Shown here: one piece after another, positions 33,762 to 44,900 of the stretch
How positions within the stretch are numbered: position 1 is the first letter of the stretch
Layout: each line of letters opens with the position of its first letter
Made by a program: the position numbers and the translations under genes
NCBI GenBank assembly: GCA_016712345.1
Contig: JADJRH010000001.1
Coordinates: 4,402,001-4,466,000 of the forward strand
DNA length: 64,000 nucleotides
Direction: 5' to 3'
Source: Polyangiaceae bacterium
Lineage (GTDB): Bacteria > Myxococcota_A > Polyangia > Polyangiales > Polyangiaceae
Notes under the pieces: generated by a model
Database searches by the model: none
Seen by the model: only the letters and a program-made list of their open reading frames with translations
What the model was told of the DNA's origin: nothing

Positions 33762-36700
33762 ATGAGCAAAGTCCGGGTTTACGAAGTCGCCAAGCAGCTC
33801 AATATGGACCAGAAGACGCTGGTCGCGCTCTTCCAGTCCATGGGAGTCGGCGATGTGCGTAACCACATGAGTGCGGTCGAGCAGGATGTGGTCGAGCGCG
33901 TGAAGCGCCACCTTGAACGCCAAAAGGCGCCCGAAGTTGTTGAAGAGCGCATTCGGCCTACGGTCGTGAAGCGCCGCGCGCGAAGCGGAGAAGGTATTCC
34001 CGAGGCGCGCCCTTCGGAGCCGCACGCGCACATTCCGGCGCCCGCGCCCAGTTCGCCGGGCGTCACGCAGCCTGTTGTGCGTCATGTGCCGCCCGCTCCG
34101 CCTTCGGCGCCGGCGTTCCGTGCACCGCCGCCGCCGCCTTCGCGGCCCGAGGCTCCCGTTGCTCGCCGCATTCCCGAGCCGCCGCCTTCGGTCGAAGCGT
34201 TCACGCCGCCTCCCAAGGTGGTGGAAGTTCCGGCGGCGCGGCCTTCGCGGCCTGAAATTCCGCCCCCGCGCGCCTCCGAGCCGAAGCGTGAGCCGCCCCC
34301 CGTTGTGGAGGTAAAAGCGCCTCCGGCGGAACCCGTTGTCGTGGCTCCGGTCGCTGCGCCGGTTGCTCCGCCGCCCGTGGTCGAAGCCGCGCCGGCTGAG
34401 CCGCCGCCGCCCGCCCGCGAGCCCGAACCTGTCAAAGCGGCGCCGTCCGCTCCGCCGGTGGTGGCTTCCGAGCCTGAAAAGGCCCCGCCGCCTGTTGAAA
34501 AAACCGAAGCGGCACCCGCGGAGCAAGCAGCGCCGGAGCCGGTTCGCGCCGAGCCTCCGCCCGTTGTGGAAGCCGCGCCGGAACCGCCGCCGCCTTCGCC
34601 GCGGCCGCTGGCGCGAGTGGAAGCTCCACCGCCGCCCCCACCGCCGCCACCGCCGCAGCAAACGCATCAACGCGCGGGCGCTCAACCTCCGATCCGTCGC
34701 GCCGCTCCGGCGCAGGCGCAGGCACCCGCAGCGCGCCAGACCGAAGAGTCGCAGGCGCCCAAGCGCCCCTCGTCACCCCCCAAAACGGGCATTGATGTTT
34801 GGCAGGGACGCCCAGGTGTACCCATGCCGGCCGCACCGCGCAGCGCCGGCACACCGCCTGCTCGCCGCACAACGTACGATCCTCGCGCCGCGGCTCCCGC
34901 TGCACGACCGCAAACCACATTCGGTCCGCAAAGCCGCGGCCCGATGGGCGCGCGCGGTCGACAGGGTGGCCGTCCGGGGCAGCAACCGCAACGCGGCGCT
35001 CCCGGTCAAATGCAGCAGCGCGGCAAGAGCGCTGTGACAACGCAGGAGATGGCCTCACACAAGAAGGTCGTCAAGATCGAAGAGCAGGTCACGCTGCAAC
35101 AGCTCGCCGCCAAGATGAGCGTCAAGGCGGTCGACGTGCTCATGAAGCTCCTGCAAATGGGCATGTCAGGTGTACACATTAACTCAACGCTCGACACGGA
35201 CACGGCGAAGATCATCGCCAGTGAGTTCGGTTGGACGGTTGAAGATGTGGCCGTGAGCGAGGCCGCAACGCTGGCCGACGCCACCGGAGCCGACGTCGAC
35301 GCCGATGAAGAACAGGGCACGCGCCCGCCGATTGTCACCGTGATGGGTCACGTTGACCACGGCAAGACCAGCCTTCTCGACCGCATTCGCAAAGCCAGCG
35401 TGGCCGAAGGAGAAGCCGGCGGTATCACCCAGCACATCGGCGCTTACCGCGTTGAAACGCTCCGTGGCACCATCGCGTTCCTCGACACTCCGGGCCACGA
35501 AGCCTTCACCGCTATGCGCGCTCGCGGCGCCTCGGTGACAGACCTTGTGATTCTCGTGGTTGCCGCCGACGACGGCGTGATGCCGCAGACGCGTGAAGCG
35601 ATCAATCACGCGCAGGCGGCCAAGGTGCCGATCATTGTGGCAATCAACAAGATCGACAAACCGGGTGCTGAGCCCGAAAAGATCAAACGCGACCTCGCAA
35701 ACCTCGGGCTCCAACCTGAAGAGTGGGGCGGCGACACCATGTTCGCGCATGTGTCGGCCAAAACCGGCGTCGGCATCGATCAACTGCTTGAAGCGGTGCT
35801 GCTCCAGGCGGAGGTGCTTGAACTCAAGGCAAACGCCAAGAAGCGCGCGAGCGGCACTGTCATTGAAGCGTTGCTCGATCGCGGTCGCGGCCCCGTTGCA
35901 CGCGTCATGGTGCAAGACGGCACGCTCCACGTGGGCGACATTCTCCTGGCGGGCGGCGCTTGGGGCAAAGTCCGCGCAATGACCGATGAACTCGGTCGCG
36001 CAGTGGGTGAGGCGGGCCCGTCGACACCGGTGGAGGTTCTCGGCTTGAATGAAGTGCCGAGCGCCGGTGACCCGGTTCACTCGGTAAAAGACGGCAAAAC
36101 CGCTGAAGAGATCGCCGAGACGCGGCGCAAGAAAGCTTCGAAGACGCTTCTTCCGCTCGACTCGCGCGTGTCGCTTGAAGCGCTCACGAAGAGCCTCGCT
36201 GAAAGTGAGCAGCTTGAACTCAAGCTCATTATCAAGGGCGACGTGCAGGGCTCGGTTGAAGCGGTGGTTCACGCGCTCACAAAGCTCTCCACGCCCAAGG
36301 TGAAAGTGACAGTGGTTCACGCAGCCGTCGGCGGCATCACAGAAGGCGACGTCAATCTGGCCGTCGCATCCAAGGCGATCATCGTTGGCTTCAACGTTCG
36401 ACCGGCTGGCAAAGCCGCATCCCACGCTGAAACCGAAGGCGTTGAGATTCGCCTCTACAACATCATCTACAACGCGGTCGACGACATCCGGTCCGCGATG
36501 GAGGGCCTGCTCCCCGCGACCAAGGTCGAAAAGATTCTCGGTCGCGCCGAGATCCGTCAAATCTTCCGCATCGTCAAAGTGGGCAACGTTGCCGGCTGCA
36601 TGGTGCTCAGCGGCCTGATGCGTCGCACCGCCGACGCGCGTTTGATTCGCGACAGCGTTGTTGTGTGGACCGGCAAACTCTCCGCGCTGCGCCGCTTTAA

Positions 36701-36827
36701 AGACGACGCGAAAGAGGTCGCTGAGGGGTTTGAGTGCGGTATTTCGCTCGAAAACTACCAGGACATGAAAGACGGCGACATCGTCGAGTGCTTCGAGGTT
36801 GAAGAGATCAAAACCAAGCTCTCCTGA
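33762..36827 (+). CDS. infB: Translation initiation factor IF-2
   Basis: 1021 residues. IF2_N motif at the start (MSKVRVYEVAKQLNMDQKTL), a very long Pro/Ala/Glu-rich linker (about 90-425), a second IF2_N-like segment (about 430-505), then the GTPase domain: G1 GHVDHGKT at 529-536, G3 DTPGHEAF, G4 NKID. Domains II-IV end with the C2 domain that binds fMet-tRNA. It positions initiator tRNA on the 30S subunit. The linker produces long antisense open frames that are not genes. Confidence 0.97.
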   Translation: MSKVRVYEVAKQLNMDQKTLVALFQSMGVGDVRNHMSAVEQDVVERVKRHLERQKAPEVVEERIRPTVVKRRARSGEGIPEARPSEPHAHIPAPAPSSPGVTQPVVRHVPPAPPSAPAFRAPPPPPSRPEAPVARRIPEPPPSVEAFTPPPKVVEVPAARPSRPEIPPPRASEPKREPPPVVEVKAPPAEPVVVAPVAAPVAPPPVVEAAPAEPPPPAREPEPVKAAPSAPPVVASEPEKAPPPVEKTEAAPAEQAAPEPVRAEPPPVVEAAPEPPPPSPRPLARVEAPPPPPPPPPPQQTHQRAGAQPPIRRAAPAQAQAPAARQTEESQAPKRPSSPPKTGIDVWQGRPGVPMPAAPRSAGTPPARRTTYDPRAAAPAARPQTTFGPQSRGPMGARGRQGGRPGQQPQRGAPGQMQQRGKSAVTTQEMASHKKVVKIEEQVTLQQLAAKMSVKAVDVLMKLLQMGMSGVHINSTLDTDTAKIIASEFGWTVEDVAVSEAATLADATGADVDADEEQGTRPPIVTVMGHVDHGKTSLLDRIRKASVAEGEAGGITQHIGAYRVETLRGTIAFLDTPGHEAFTAMRARGASVTDLVILVVAADDGVMPQTREAINHAQAAKVPIIVAINKIDKPGAEPEKIKRDLANLGLQPEEWGGDTMFAHVSAKTGVGIDQLLEAVLLQAEVLELKANAKKRASGTVIEALLDRGRGPVARVMVQDGTLHVGDILLAGGAWGKVRAMTDELGRAVGEAGPSTPVEVLGLNEVPSAGDPVHSVKDGKTAEEIAETRRKKASKTLLPLDSRVSLEALTKSLAESEQLELKLIIKGDVQGSVEAVVHALTKLSTPKVKVTVVHAAVGGITEGDVNLAVASKAIIVGFNVRPAGKAASHAETEGVEIRLYNIIYNAVDDIRSAMEGLLPATKVEKILGRAEIRQIFRIVKVGNVAGCMVLSGLMRRTADARLIRDSVVVWTGKLSALRRFKDDAKEVAEGFECGISLENYQDMKDGDIVECFEVEEIKTKLS

Positions 36828-36834
36828 CAAAATC

Positions 36835-36875
36835 GGTGATCCTCGCCGCCCGTCTCGCGGGGATCACCGCACCCT
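36835..36875 (+). terminator. Hairpin just after infB, weak terminator candidate
   Basis: GGTGATCCTCGC (36835-36846) pairs with GCGGGGATCACC (36857-36868) across 12 bp, 7 nt after the infB stop. The following CACCCTTCTTG is a poor T-run, so it may be a partial terminator or an RNA stability element ahead of ylxP-rbfA. Confidence 0.45.
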
Positions 36876-37065
36876 TCTTGTGTACGCATGTCTTGTCCAA
36901 GACACTTCAGTTGCCGTTGCCCGTCGCCGAGCGGATTTCAAAAAGCGCAGCGCAACAGGTGTGTCCGTCGCGTGCTCTGTTGTGTACACCACAAAAACGA
37001 AACGAAAACGTGAGACCGGCGTCCACGTTTTCTCCTAACGTTTCCTTTAGAACCGGGCGTTTCTG

Positions 37066-37455
37066 ATGTTTGTTGGAGTAATGCGCCTCGCGTTGATGAT
37101 CCCCGGCGCGCGAACGTTGAAAGACAAACGCCGTGTTGTTGTGTCGTTCAAGGAGCGCACGCAGGCGCGCTTTCGCGTGTCGATCGCAGAAGTCGGCTCG
37201 CTCGATCACCCGCGTCATGCAACGCTCGGTGTTGCCGTTGTGTCCAACGAAGCCGGCGTGTGTGACAGCGTGCTTTCCGATGTCGCAGCGTCGGCGGGTA
37301 CACTTGCCGACGCGGTGCTGACCGACCGCGCCACGGAGATCATCCCATTCGGCGCCGGTGGTACCGGCGTGATGGGTGGGATCGAGGCCACGCTCGACCT
37401 GGGGCCCTCGCCCGGTCACTATGCCGACAACGACCCGAACGACGAGGAGCCGTAA
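37066..37455 (+). CDS. ylxP: DUF503 (YlxP-like) protein
   Basis: 129 residues. The start MFVGVMRLALMIPGARTLKDKRRVVVSFKER and the middle FRVSIAEVGSLDHPRHATLGVAVVSN are typical of DUF503/YlxP, a small alpha-beta protein found between infB and rbfA in many bacteria. The C-terminus is extended and acidic (YADNDPNDEEP). It ends 2 nt before rbfA, consistent with co-translation. The molecular role of the family is not established. Confidence 0.9.
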   Translation: MFVGVMRLALMIPGARTLKDKRRVVVSFKERTQARFRVSIAEVGSLDHPRHATLGVAVVSNEAGVCDSVLSDVAASAGTLADAVLTDRATEIIPFGAGGTGVMGGIEATLDLGPSPGHYADNDPNDEEP

Positions 37456-37457
37456 TC

Positions 37458-37817
37458 ATGGAAGGCTACAAACGCAGTGATCGCGTCGCGTCCCGCATGC
37501 GGGAAGAACTGACGCTCCTCCTTCGCGCTCTACACGATCCGCGCCTGGCCGGTGCCGTGATCACGCGTGTTGAACTCACCGACGATCTCTCGTTTGCGCG
37601 CGTGTTCGTCCGGCAAGAACTCATCGCGATGGATGAAGCCTCCACGAAGAAACTCCTCCGAGGCTTTGATGCGGCTGCGAGTCGGCTGCGCCAGCAAACC
37701 GGAAAAGCGCTGGGCCTGCGGCACGCGCCTGAACTTCGGTTCGTGTTCGACAGCGGACAGGACGCGGCAATGCGCGTTGAAGAGATCCTGCGCGAGATCG
37801 CCAAAGAAAAAAGCTAG
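37458..37817 (+). CDS. rbfA: Ribosome-binding factor A
   Basis: 119 residues. RbfA fold: N-terminal YKRSDRVASRMREELTLLL, then GAVITRVELTDDLSFARVFVRQ, and the C-terminal ALGLRHAPELRFVFDSGQDAAMRVEEILREI. This small KH-like factor binds the 30S subunit near helix 1 during late maturation, with RimP from the same operon. Last gene of the cluster. Its stop codon overlaps the stop of the convergent minus-strand gene by 4 nt. Confidence 0.95.
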   Translation: MEGYKRSDRVASRMREELTLLLRALHDPRLAGAVITRVELTDDLSFARVFVRQELIAMDEASTKKLLRGFDAAASRLRQQTGKALGLRHAPELRFVFDSGQDAAMRVEEILREIAKEKS

Positions 37818-39541
37818 AAAATCCACACCGGCCGCGGTTTGGGTTTCACCGCGGGCGAGACGGGGCTCTTCGCGATCAACTTGTTTCTCGGATCGAGCGA
37901 CGCGCCCACGATTGGTTCGGCCAGCGTCACCTTCGTGTTTGCGGACGCGCCCGACGGCGCAAGCCCAAAGTTGACCGACGCGGTGACGGTTTGGGTGGCT
38001 CCTGAAACATCCACTTCAACGACGCATGGGTACACTTTGGCCGACGCGTTTTGCTGCGTCACAGTCACGGTCACTTCATTCCCGTTTTGCACTGTGTCAA
38101 CCTTCATTGTCGGCCATTCAGGCGCGCCGCTCCCGAACACCCACGCATCAAAATAAGCCTTTAGATCTTGTCCCGAAGCCTCTTCGAGGGCCGCTTGAAG
38201 TTCGGCGACGCTTCGACCTGCGGCCGGCTTCAAAAAAGCCTGAATGCCCGCCATCACCGAATCACGCCCGATCAGCCCTTCAAGTTGAACGAAAAGCACC
38301 ATCGGACCGGGACCGTACACATCGCCGTAAAACGTGTTCACAGGCGGAGTTGGTTTGTCCGTGGGCCGCGGGTAGTGGCCCGATTGCAACGCAACACCGT
38401 CCCAATAAGCGCGCGTTGCCGCAGCAACTTCGGGGCCCAACACCTCGTCCTCAAAAACGTACGGAACGTATTCGGCCATCGCTTCCTTCCAAACGAAGTC
38501 GGCCGCGTCCGCCAGTGTTGTTCGATCGCCCGCCCATTGATGCACCACCTCGTGCATCGTCACGTGCGTGAGCGCATCGGTGTAGTCGGTGGGCAGGCCT
38601 GCGAGGCTCTCGTAGAGGATGATGTTTGCCGGGTGCTCAAAGCCCAGCCACGCCGTTGGCCCACCCGCAAATCGAAGCTCATTGCCGTACGGAAAATCGC
38701 CGAACAAGCCAGTGAGCCACTCGAAAAACTGCGTCATCGCGGTCACGCTGAGGCTCGTTCGCAGCTTGCCGCTCGGTGCTTCGTAAAACACCCAGTCAAC
38801 GCCCGCCGCGTTCATGAACGGCGAGCGCTTCCACGTGGGGTCCGATGCCCATGCGACCGCCGAATATGTCGGCGCGAGCGTGCCCGCGACTTCACACGTT
38901 GTGGTTGTGTCGCCCGCGGTGAGTACACCCGGGCACAACACAGGTGTACCCATGGCGTGTTTGATCTCAAAACGAAACTCGCTCAACTTCGACGGATCGT
39001 CGTCGCATGGGCCAAAATTGTCACATCCGCCCACCCAACTCAGCATGTACGAAAACTGTCCGCCATCCATGCTGGTGCGTTTTGAGAAGCCAACGTCGAG
39101 CCCAAAATATTTTTTCTTTTGAATGGGGGTGGGCACTTGAACGTTGAGTACACCCGGAAACACCGGCGCGCCGCAAACGCGCATCACACCCATGTCGGTG
39201 GTCGCGCTGACCGCGTCGGCTCCGTTCCACATCACGGGCCCGCTCGGCGACACCACCGACTCAAAGTCAACACAGTCTCCGCCCGGGGCCTGCACATCCA
39301 CCGTAAGCGTTGTGTTTGCGGTGAGCGCGTCGGAATCAATCACGTAATCGTATCGCGTGACCGGCCCGGAAATAGGGCCTGCCTGCGGCGTTCCGGCGGT
39401 TCCGCCCGAGCCCGCAGCGCCTCCCGGTCCGCCGCCGCTGCCACCCACGCCGGCCGTGTCGTCCGACGAACATGCCGACAACGCAAGTGTACACACGAGG
39501 CTCATACAAGAAAGAGTGGGGAAGGCGCGCATGGGGCGCAT
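37814..39541 (-). CDS. Secreted lipoprotein with M1-like zinc aminopeptidase domain
   Basis: 575 residues from ATG 39541; an upstream start at 39643 gives an unlikely leader. Signal peptide with lipobox LSAC, then a Gly/Ser/Ala linker (GSGGGPGGAAGSGG) typical of myxobacterial surface lipoproteins. The catalytic domain has HEVVHQW followed 18 residues later by KEAMAEY, the HExxH-(18)-E zinc site of gluzincins (M1 family). The C-terminal segment (EWPTMKVDTVQNGNEVTVTV) looks like a beta-sandwich. It should cleave peptides or N-termini outside the cell. The next gene upstream on the same strand begins 11 nt from the maximal start, suggesting co-transcription. Confidence 0.88.
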   Translation of the reverse strand: MRPMRAFPTLSCMSLVCTLALSACSSDDTAGVGGSGGGPGGAAGSGGTAGTPQAGPISGPVTRYDYVIDSDALTANTTLTVDVQAPGGDCVDFESVVSPSGPVMWNGADAVSATTDMGVMRVCGAPVFPGVLNVQVPTPIQKKKYFGLDVGFSKRTSMDGGQFSYMLSWVGGCDNFGPCDDDPSKLSEFRFEIKHAMGTPVLCPGVLTAGDTTTTCEVAGTLAPTYSAVAWASDPTWKRSPFMNAAGVDWVFYEAPSGKLRTSLSVTAMTQFFEWLTGLFGDFPYGNELRFAGGPTAWLGFEHPANIILYESLAGLPTDYTDALTHVTMHEVVHQWAGDRTTLADAADFVWKEAMAEYVPYVFEDEVLGPEVAAATRAYWDGVALQSGHYPRPTDKPTPPVNTFYGDVYGPGPMVLFVQLEGLIGRDSVMAGIQAFLKPAAGRSVAELQAALEEASGQDLKAYFDAWVFGSGAPEWPTMKVDTVQNGNEVTVTVTQQNASAKVYPCVVEVDVSGATQTVTASVNFGLAPSGASANTKVTLAEPIVGASLDPRNKLIAKSPVSPAVKPKPRPVWIF

Positions 39542-39654
39542 GTTACACGTTGGAGCGCCGCTTTGCTCCCACGGTGTACACAAATTTGTCCGCGCCGTGT
39601 TCAACAGCGCTGCGCAAGAAAAGCCCCCGCGAGTTCGCCCCAACGCTGCGATTG

Positions 39655-41787
39655 CTACTCACCTTTGCGATTGTCGAGATCCATCGCTTCCGGTGTTCGC
39701 ACAACGAGCGCTTCATCTTCGCAGCCCGCAAACGATCGCCGCACATGTGTACCGTCCGACAAGTGGTACACAATTTCCACGTCGTAACGATGAGGCCCGC
39801 GCGCCATTGAACCCACGGTCCAGCGCTGCTCTCCCCATCGCTCCTCGTCGAAGACAAAGTGCGCCGTCTTCTGCACGTTCAAAATCGGATCTTTAAACAC
39901 GAGCCGCACGTCGAGCCGTTCGGCATCTTCCGGTAAACGCAGGCCCGGCAACACCAACACCGAAAACGAATAGGGCTCACCCACACGCAACACGCGATCG
40001 GCGCCGACCGCGGCAAAACCGCTTCCCGTTGGGAACGTACTGCTCCAACCGTCGCGGTAGATGAATGTGTACCTGTAATAAAGCTCGGCGCCTTCCAGCG
40101 CGCGAATGCGCCACACGCGCGACGCCTTGTCGTCATTGCGCCCCGTGAAAACGAACGTTGCGCGCTGAATGCCTTCCCCCCAAGCGCTTCGCGGAACCAC
40201 CGTGGCCGTGCCCGGCGCGATCGCGTCGTAGCTCATGGGTCCGAAATTTTCGTCGTTTTCGGTGGGATGGCGGCACTCCAAGTCAACTCGAATGCCCTCC
40301 AGCTCGTCGCCGAACTGCGCCGCCCGCCGCAAGATCACTTCTGTCCAACGCTGGCGCGGCGTTTCATGCACGAGCAAAAACGACGCGGATCCCTGGCGCC
40401 AATGTCCTTCCAGCACCTCGCCGCTTTCCGCGCGCCACACCACCCGGTACTCATATCCGTCTTTCGGTTCAAACTTTGTGGGGCGCACCCAAAGCGCGGC
40501 GCCGCGCCGCTTTTTGGAAAACGAAAACGAAGCCACCGATGCGTCGGTATCCCCTCGCGGACGCAAATAAAGCCACGCTTTTGACCACTCACCGCGCACC
40601 ACAACCAGCGCGCGAACGTGAATTAAAAATCCCGGTTCACCCGCGCGCGCGCTGTAGCAACTACCCGTCGAAGCCGCGTGATACACACCGCGCGCACGCT
40701 GAGTCGCGGGCACCACTTTCGAAAGGGCGAGCGACGTCTCGTGCCCCTTCCAAACAATCCCGTCCCACACCTCGGTTTCGAGAGCGTCGCCCACACCGTC
40801 GTCGTCGCGAAGCCGCAACTCGTCGGCGGGAAGCGCCGCGCCCGCGCTTGTTGCGCCGATAAAAAAGGTTTCTTTCACCTTCTTCACAAAGCGCTCGTGA
40901 GCCAGGTGAGCGAGCTGTTCGGGCGCCACCACTTCGCCGCTTTCTTCGCGTTCCGCCCCGTCCTCGGTCACATGAAACGTGGTCACGCCCGTTGTCACAT
41001 CGGGCACCCACAAGTGCCGCGACACCACTTCACCGATCACATCTTCGCGCACCAACGCTGCCACTTCCGCGTTTGACGCCGCGCTTTCGCGACGCAGAAC
41101 CCCCGGTGAAAGCTCCACGTGATCGTGCGTGTGCCGCACCATTTTGTTCGCCTGCCGATCGATCCGATACGCCCGCGCCGAGCGCCACAAATCATCGACA
41201 ATGCTCGCGCCGTCCGCAAAAAATCGAACCGACGCACTCATGCGCGCCGGGTATGAAAGCGTCATCGACACCCGGCACGAACCGCGATCTTCCGCGAGCG
41301 CCTGCTGCACTTCTTTGGCGTGTACACCCAGTTGAACATCGAGCGTCGCCCCCAACTCAATCGGTTCGTCCACCGGATCGCTTGCAATCACAATCGCCTG
41401 CGATCCAGGCGTTTCAAGGTGCAATCGCACGCGCCCACCGGCCCACGACGGGGCACAAAGGCGCGGTTCCGGCACCAGTGTTCGATCGATTCGCCCAACT
41501 TCCGCGAGCCGAATCAACCGACGGCGCAGCACTTCCCGAACGCGTTGTTTGCGCCCCGGCTCCACCTCGGCCACCAAACGCAGCCTCAGGAGCCCCTGCG
41601 GTTCGCGACCGAAAGGCTCCGCGTCCGCCCCTTCGGCCGGATACGTCACGAGCAAAAAGCTCGGCTCGCCGTCGTCTTCCGAACGGAGGCGAATTCGATC
41701 GGGAAACAAATAAAACGTGGTCGGATCTTGATCGTCGCCGAAGACCACAGTGTCCCCCGCGACGATACGCTCGCTGAGCTTGAGCAA
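39655..41787 (-). CDS. Large uncharacterised protein, beta-rich
   Basis: 710 residues, no signal peptide or membrane helix, soluble and charged. The first third has RLRLVAEVEPGRKQRVREVLRRRLIRLAEVG and several strand-rich stretches; the last third resembles beta-sandwich repeats (YRVVWRAESGEVLEGHW, ELYYRYTFIYRDGWSS, HRYDVEIVYHLSDGTHVRRSF). I do not recognise a family. It sits directly upstream of the M1-like lipoprotein gene on the same strand, and divergent from the twin-kinase gene with a 209-nt spacer. Function unknown. Confidence 0.75.
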   Translation of the reverse strand: MLKLSERIVAGDTVVFGDDQDPTTFYLFPDRIRLRSEDDGEPSFLLVTYPAEGADAEPFGREPQGLLRLRLVAEVEPGRKQRVREVLRRRLIRLAEVGRIDRTLVPEPRLCAPSWAGGRVRLHLETPGSQAIVIASDPVDEPIELGATLDVQLGVHAKEVQQALAEDRGSCRVSMTLSYPARMSASVRFFADGASIVDDLWRSARAYRIDRQANKMVRHTHDHVELSPGVLRRESAASNAEVAALVREDVIGEVVSRHLWVPDVTTGVTTFHVTEDGAEREESGEVVAPEQLAHLAHERFVKKVKETFFIGATSAGAALPADELRLRDDDGVGDALETEVWDGIVWKGHETSLALSKVVPATQRARGVYHAASTGSCYSARAGEPGFLIHVRALVVVRGEWSKAWLYLRPRGDTDASVASFSFSKKRRGAALWVRPTKFEPKDGYEYRVVWRAESGEVLEGHWRQGSASFLLVHETPRQRWTEVILRRAAQFGDELEGIRVDLECRHPTENDENFGPMSYDAIAPGTATVVPRSAWGEGIQRATFVFTGRNDDKASRVWRIRALEGAELYYRYTFIYRDGWSSTFPTGSGFAAVGADRVLRVGEPYSFSVLVLPGLRLPEDAERLDVRLVFKDPILNVQKTAHFVFDEERWGEQRWTVGSMARGPHRYDVEIVYHLSDGTHVRRSFAGCEDEALVVRTPEAMDLDNRKGE

Positions 41788-41996
41788 AGGCCCTCCGAAG
41801 TCGGGGCCACAGATCCGGCCCTCGGTGATCGGCTAAGTAACTTCGATAAAGTATACTCGCAGGGCCCCATGACGGTCACCCAAAGTGAGCCGCGGACAGC
41901 ATTGGCGCATCTGTCTCGCAGCCGTCCAACGCACGTCATGGCGCCCAACCGTGCGCGTCTGTACCAACGCGGCCGATCCGCCGCGCAAAGGTTCCG

Positions 41997-44900
41997 GTGA
42001 GCGCACCCCGTCGACTCGGCGATTTTGAGGTGCAGCGGCGCATCGGCGCGGGCGGTATGGCCGAGGTATTTTCTGGCCACCAAACGCGGCGCAAAGGCAC
42101 CGAGAAGCGCCTCGTGATCAAGCGCCTTCTACCCGAGCACGCCCGCTCGGAGCGACTGCGCGCCATGTTCGTTGCCGAGGCGCATCTCGCCATTGTTTTG
42201 GCGCATCCGAACCTCGTTCATGTGTACGAACTCGCCGACGATCCAACCGGCGGTTTGCTGCTCGCCATGGAGTACATCGACGGCGCCGACCTCGGTCGTG
42301 TGCTCGCCGAGGTGAAACGGCGCGATGAACGTCTGCCTGTTGAGATATGTGTACGCATTGTTGAACTCGCCGCGCGCGGACTTCACTACGCGCACGAATA
42401 CCGAGATCAAAGCGGCCAATCGCTTGCGATTGTTCATCGCGACATCTCGCCTCAAAACGTTCTCATCTCGCGCGACGGCGCAGTAAAAGTGGCCGATCTC
42501 GGCGTCGCGAGCGCGCGTTTCGTCCGCGATGAAACCGGCGTTCAACCCGGCAAACTCAGGTACATGGCGCCCGAGCAGGCCCGAGGCGAAAAAGTTGATC
42601 GACGCTGCGATGTGTACGCATTGGGGATCGTCTTGTACGAAATGCTCCGCCTCGTTTCGCCGTATGGGGCGCTGCGCGGAACCACCCTTGCCCGCGCTGT
42701 TCGAGAGGGGCGCGTCAAACCCGCCGTCTTGCAGCTGACAGACATCCCGAGCGATGTCGCGCCGATTCTCAGCGCGGCGCTCGCCGCCGAACCGCACGAG
42801 AGAATCGGGAGCGCGCGTGAATTGGCCGATGCGTTGGCTCGTGTACTCTTTGAGCGCCGAGCGCACATCGACGAAGCCGCCATTGCCGCCGCCCTCGCGC
42901 CGTACATCGACGCCGCCGCGAACCCACCGGAAAGCGCTTCAGGCGTTGCGCAACATGTTGAACCGGCAGATCCCGGCGCGCCGATTTCTGCGCCGAACAG
43001 CGATGACGTTGCCACCGTGGCGGCCAAACCGCGCGCCCCACCGCGTGGGTCACTCCCGCCTGAATCGCTGCGGCCCGGCGATGTTTTCGGTCGATACGTT
43101 CTCGATGCTCACATCGGTCGCGGCGGAATGGCCGAAGTGTTTCGTGCGCGCGATACAATTTTGGGCCGCGAAATAGCGCTCAAAGTGCTTCGAACGGACA
43201 GCGACGGCGCCTCGCGCGAACGCATGCTTATTGAGGCCCAGGCCGCCGCCGCGTTTCAACACGCAGGGTCAGTCGTGGTGTACGACGTGGGCGATCACGA
43301 AGGCCGGCCCTACATCGCCATGGAGCTTGTCCGCGGCCGCACGCTCACCACCTATCTCGGCGACAGTTCAATCCCGCTTGAGCGCAAGCTGCGGTGGTGT
43401 TCATCCGTCGCACGCGTGCTCGCAGCGGCGCATCGAGCGGGACTTGTTCATCGCGACGTGAAGCCCTCCAACGTCATTGTCCGCGACGACGGTGAAGTGA
43501 AAGTGGTCGACTTTGGCATTGTCCGCCGACACCACGCGGACCTTGGATCGCAGGGTGGCGCACCCCTCACAGCCGCGGGCGCGATCGTGGGAACGCCGGG
43601 GTACGCAGCGCCGGAGCAGCTCCTCGGTGACACCGTCGACGGTCGCGCCGATCAGTTTGCTTGGGCCGTCACCCTGTATGAACTCCTTGCCGGACGCCGC
43701 CCATGGACCGGCGACCACACAGCGCAGATCGTCACGCAAACGCTGTTTGAACCTTTTCCGCCGCTTCAAACGCTTGTTCCAAATCTTCCAACGCCGGTGG
43801 TCGACGTTGTTGAACGCGCGCTCTCACGCGACGCTTCGGCCCGTTTTTCGTCGCTCGATGAAGCGGCCGATGCCCTCGCTCCCTTCTGCGAAGCGGTGAG
43901 CGCACCGCGTTCCGTACTGCCTTCATCGCCCGGTTTGGGCGCTCCGTCCGAGTCGGGTGAACGCTTGAAGGTGGCACCGGTGGTCGCCGCTCCGGCGGAC
44001 GCGAACGTCAAAGAAAGTGTACACATTGCCGAAGACAGGCAGTCTTCTTCTCGCCCCTCTCGCCGACCGGCGCTTGTCGGCGCGGCGCTTGCCGCCCTCG
44101 TACTCACTCTCGCGGTGGTCGCTGTGTACACATTCCGCGACTCAAAAAATGTGTACACAGGCGTGCCCGCGGCGGCGTCCGCGCCCATTCCCATGGTGGC
44201 GGGGATCCGCTGTCAAAATGCTTCTGTCTCAGGAGACTCCGATCCTGAATTTGCCCGAGCACTCGGTCTGGGAGCGTGCGCGCGCCTGGCGGTTGAATTG
44301 GGGGTTGAATGGTCCGGTGACGGCGACGGTACGCCCCTCGACGTTCGTGTCGACATCACCGGGACATCCACCAAGGCAACGCTCGTCATTGCAGGTGTGA
44401 GCGCGGAGGCAACCGCTCCAGAACCTCTCAAAACCGTGGATCACGCGGTTTCAGCGCTCGCCCCAAAACTCAAACCCCGCGCCCTCACGACCGCTGAAGT
44501 TCAAGCGTGGGGCGCCAAAGATGAACCCTCCGCGCGTCGCATCGCTCGCGTGTTTCGGCGCCGCGATCTTCGCATCTCCACCGATCTCGGACCCGAGGCT
44601 CTGCGCCTTTTGGACACAGACCCGGAGTCGCCTTTTTCGCACCTGCTCGTGCTCATGGTGTCGGCCGGCGGCCCTGAAACGCTTTCAACCGCGCCCCAGC
44701 GAGTGCGTGAACGCCTCCATCTGCTCCCGCCCGGTCGCCAAAACATGATCCGCGGCCTCTTGCACATGTTCCCCGTTGAAGTGGATCGAAAAGAAGCCGC
44801 CCGCCTCGCGCGTCAAAGTTATGCCGAAACGCCCAACGACCCGGAGTTGGTTTCTCTCTACGTCGTCATGGCCGTTCGGCTCGGCCTCCCTGAAGCGTAC

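Noticed and set aside
33126..34685. 519-residue minus-strand open frame opposite ylxR/infB
   Set aside because: Extreme Arg/Gly/His composition, mirror of the Pro/Ala-rich IF-2 linker; no ribosome site. A GC-bias artefact.
35184..36830. 548-residue minus-strand open frame opposite infB
   Set aside because: Fully inside the conserved IF-2 GTPase region on the other strand; no family features.
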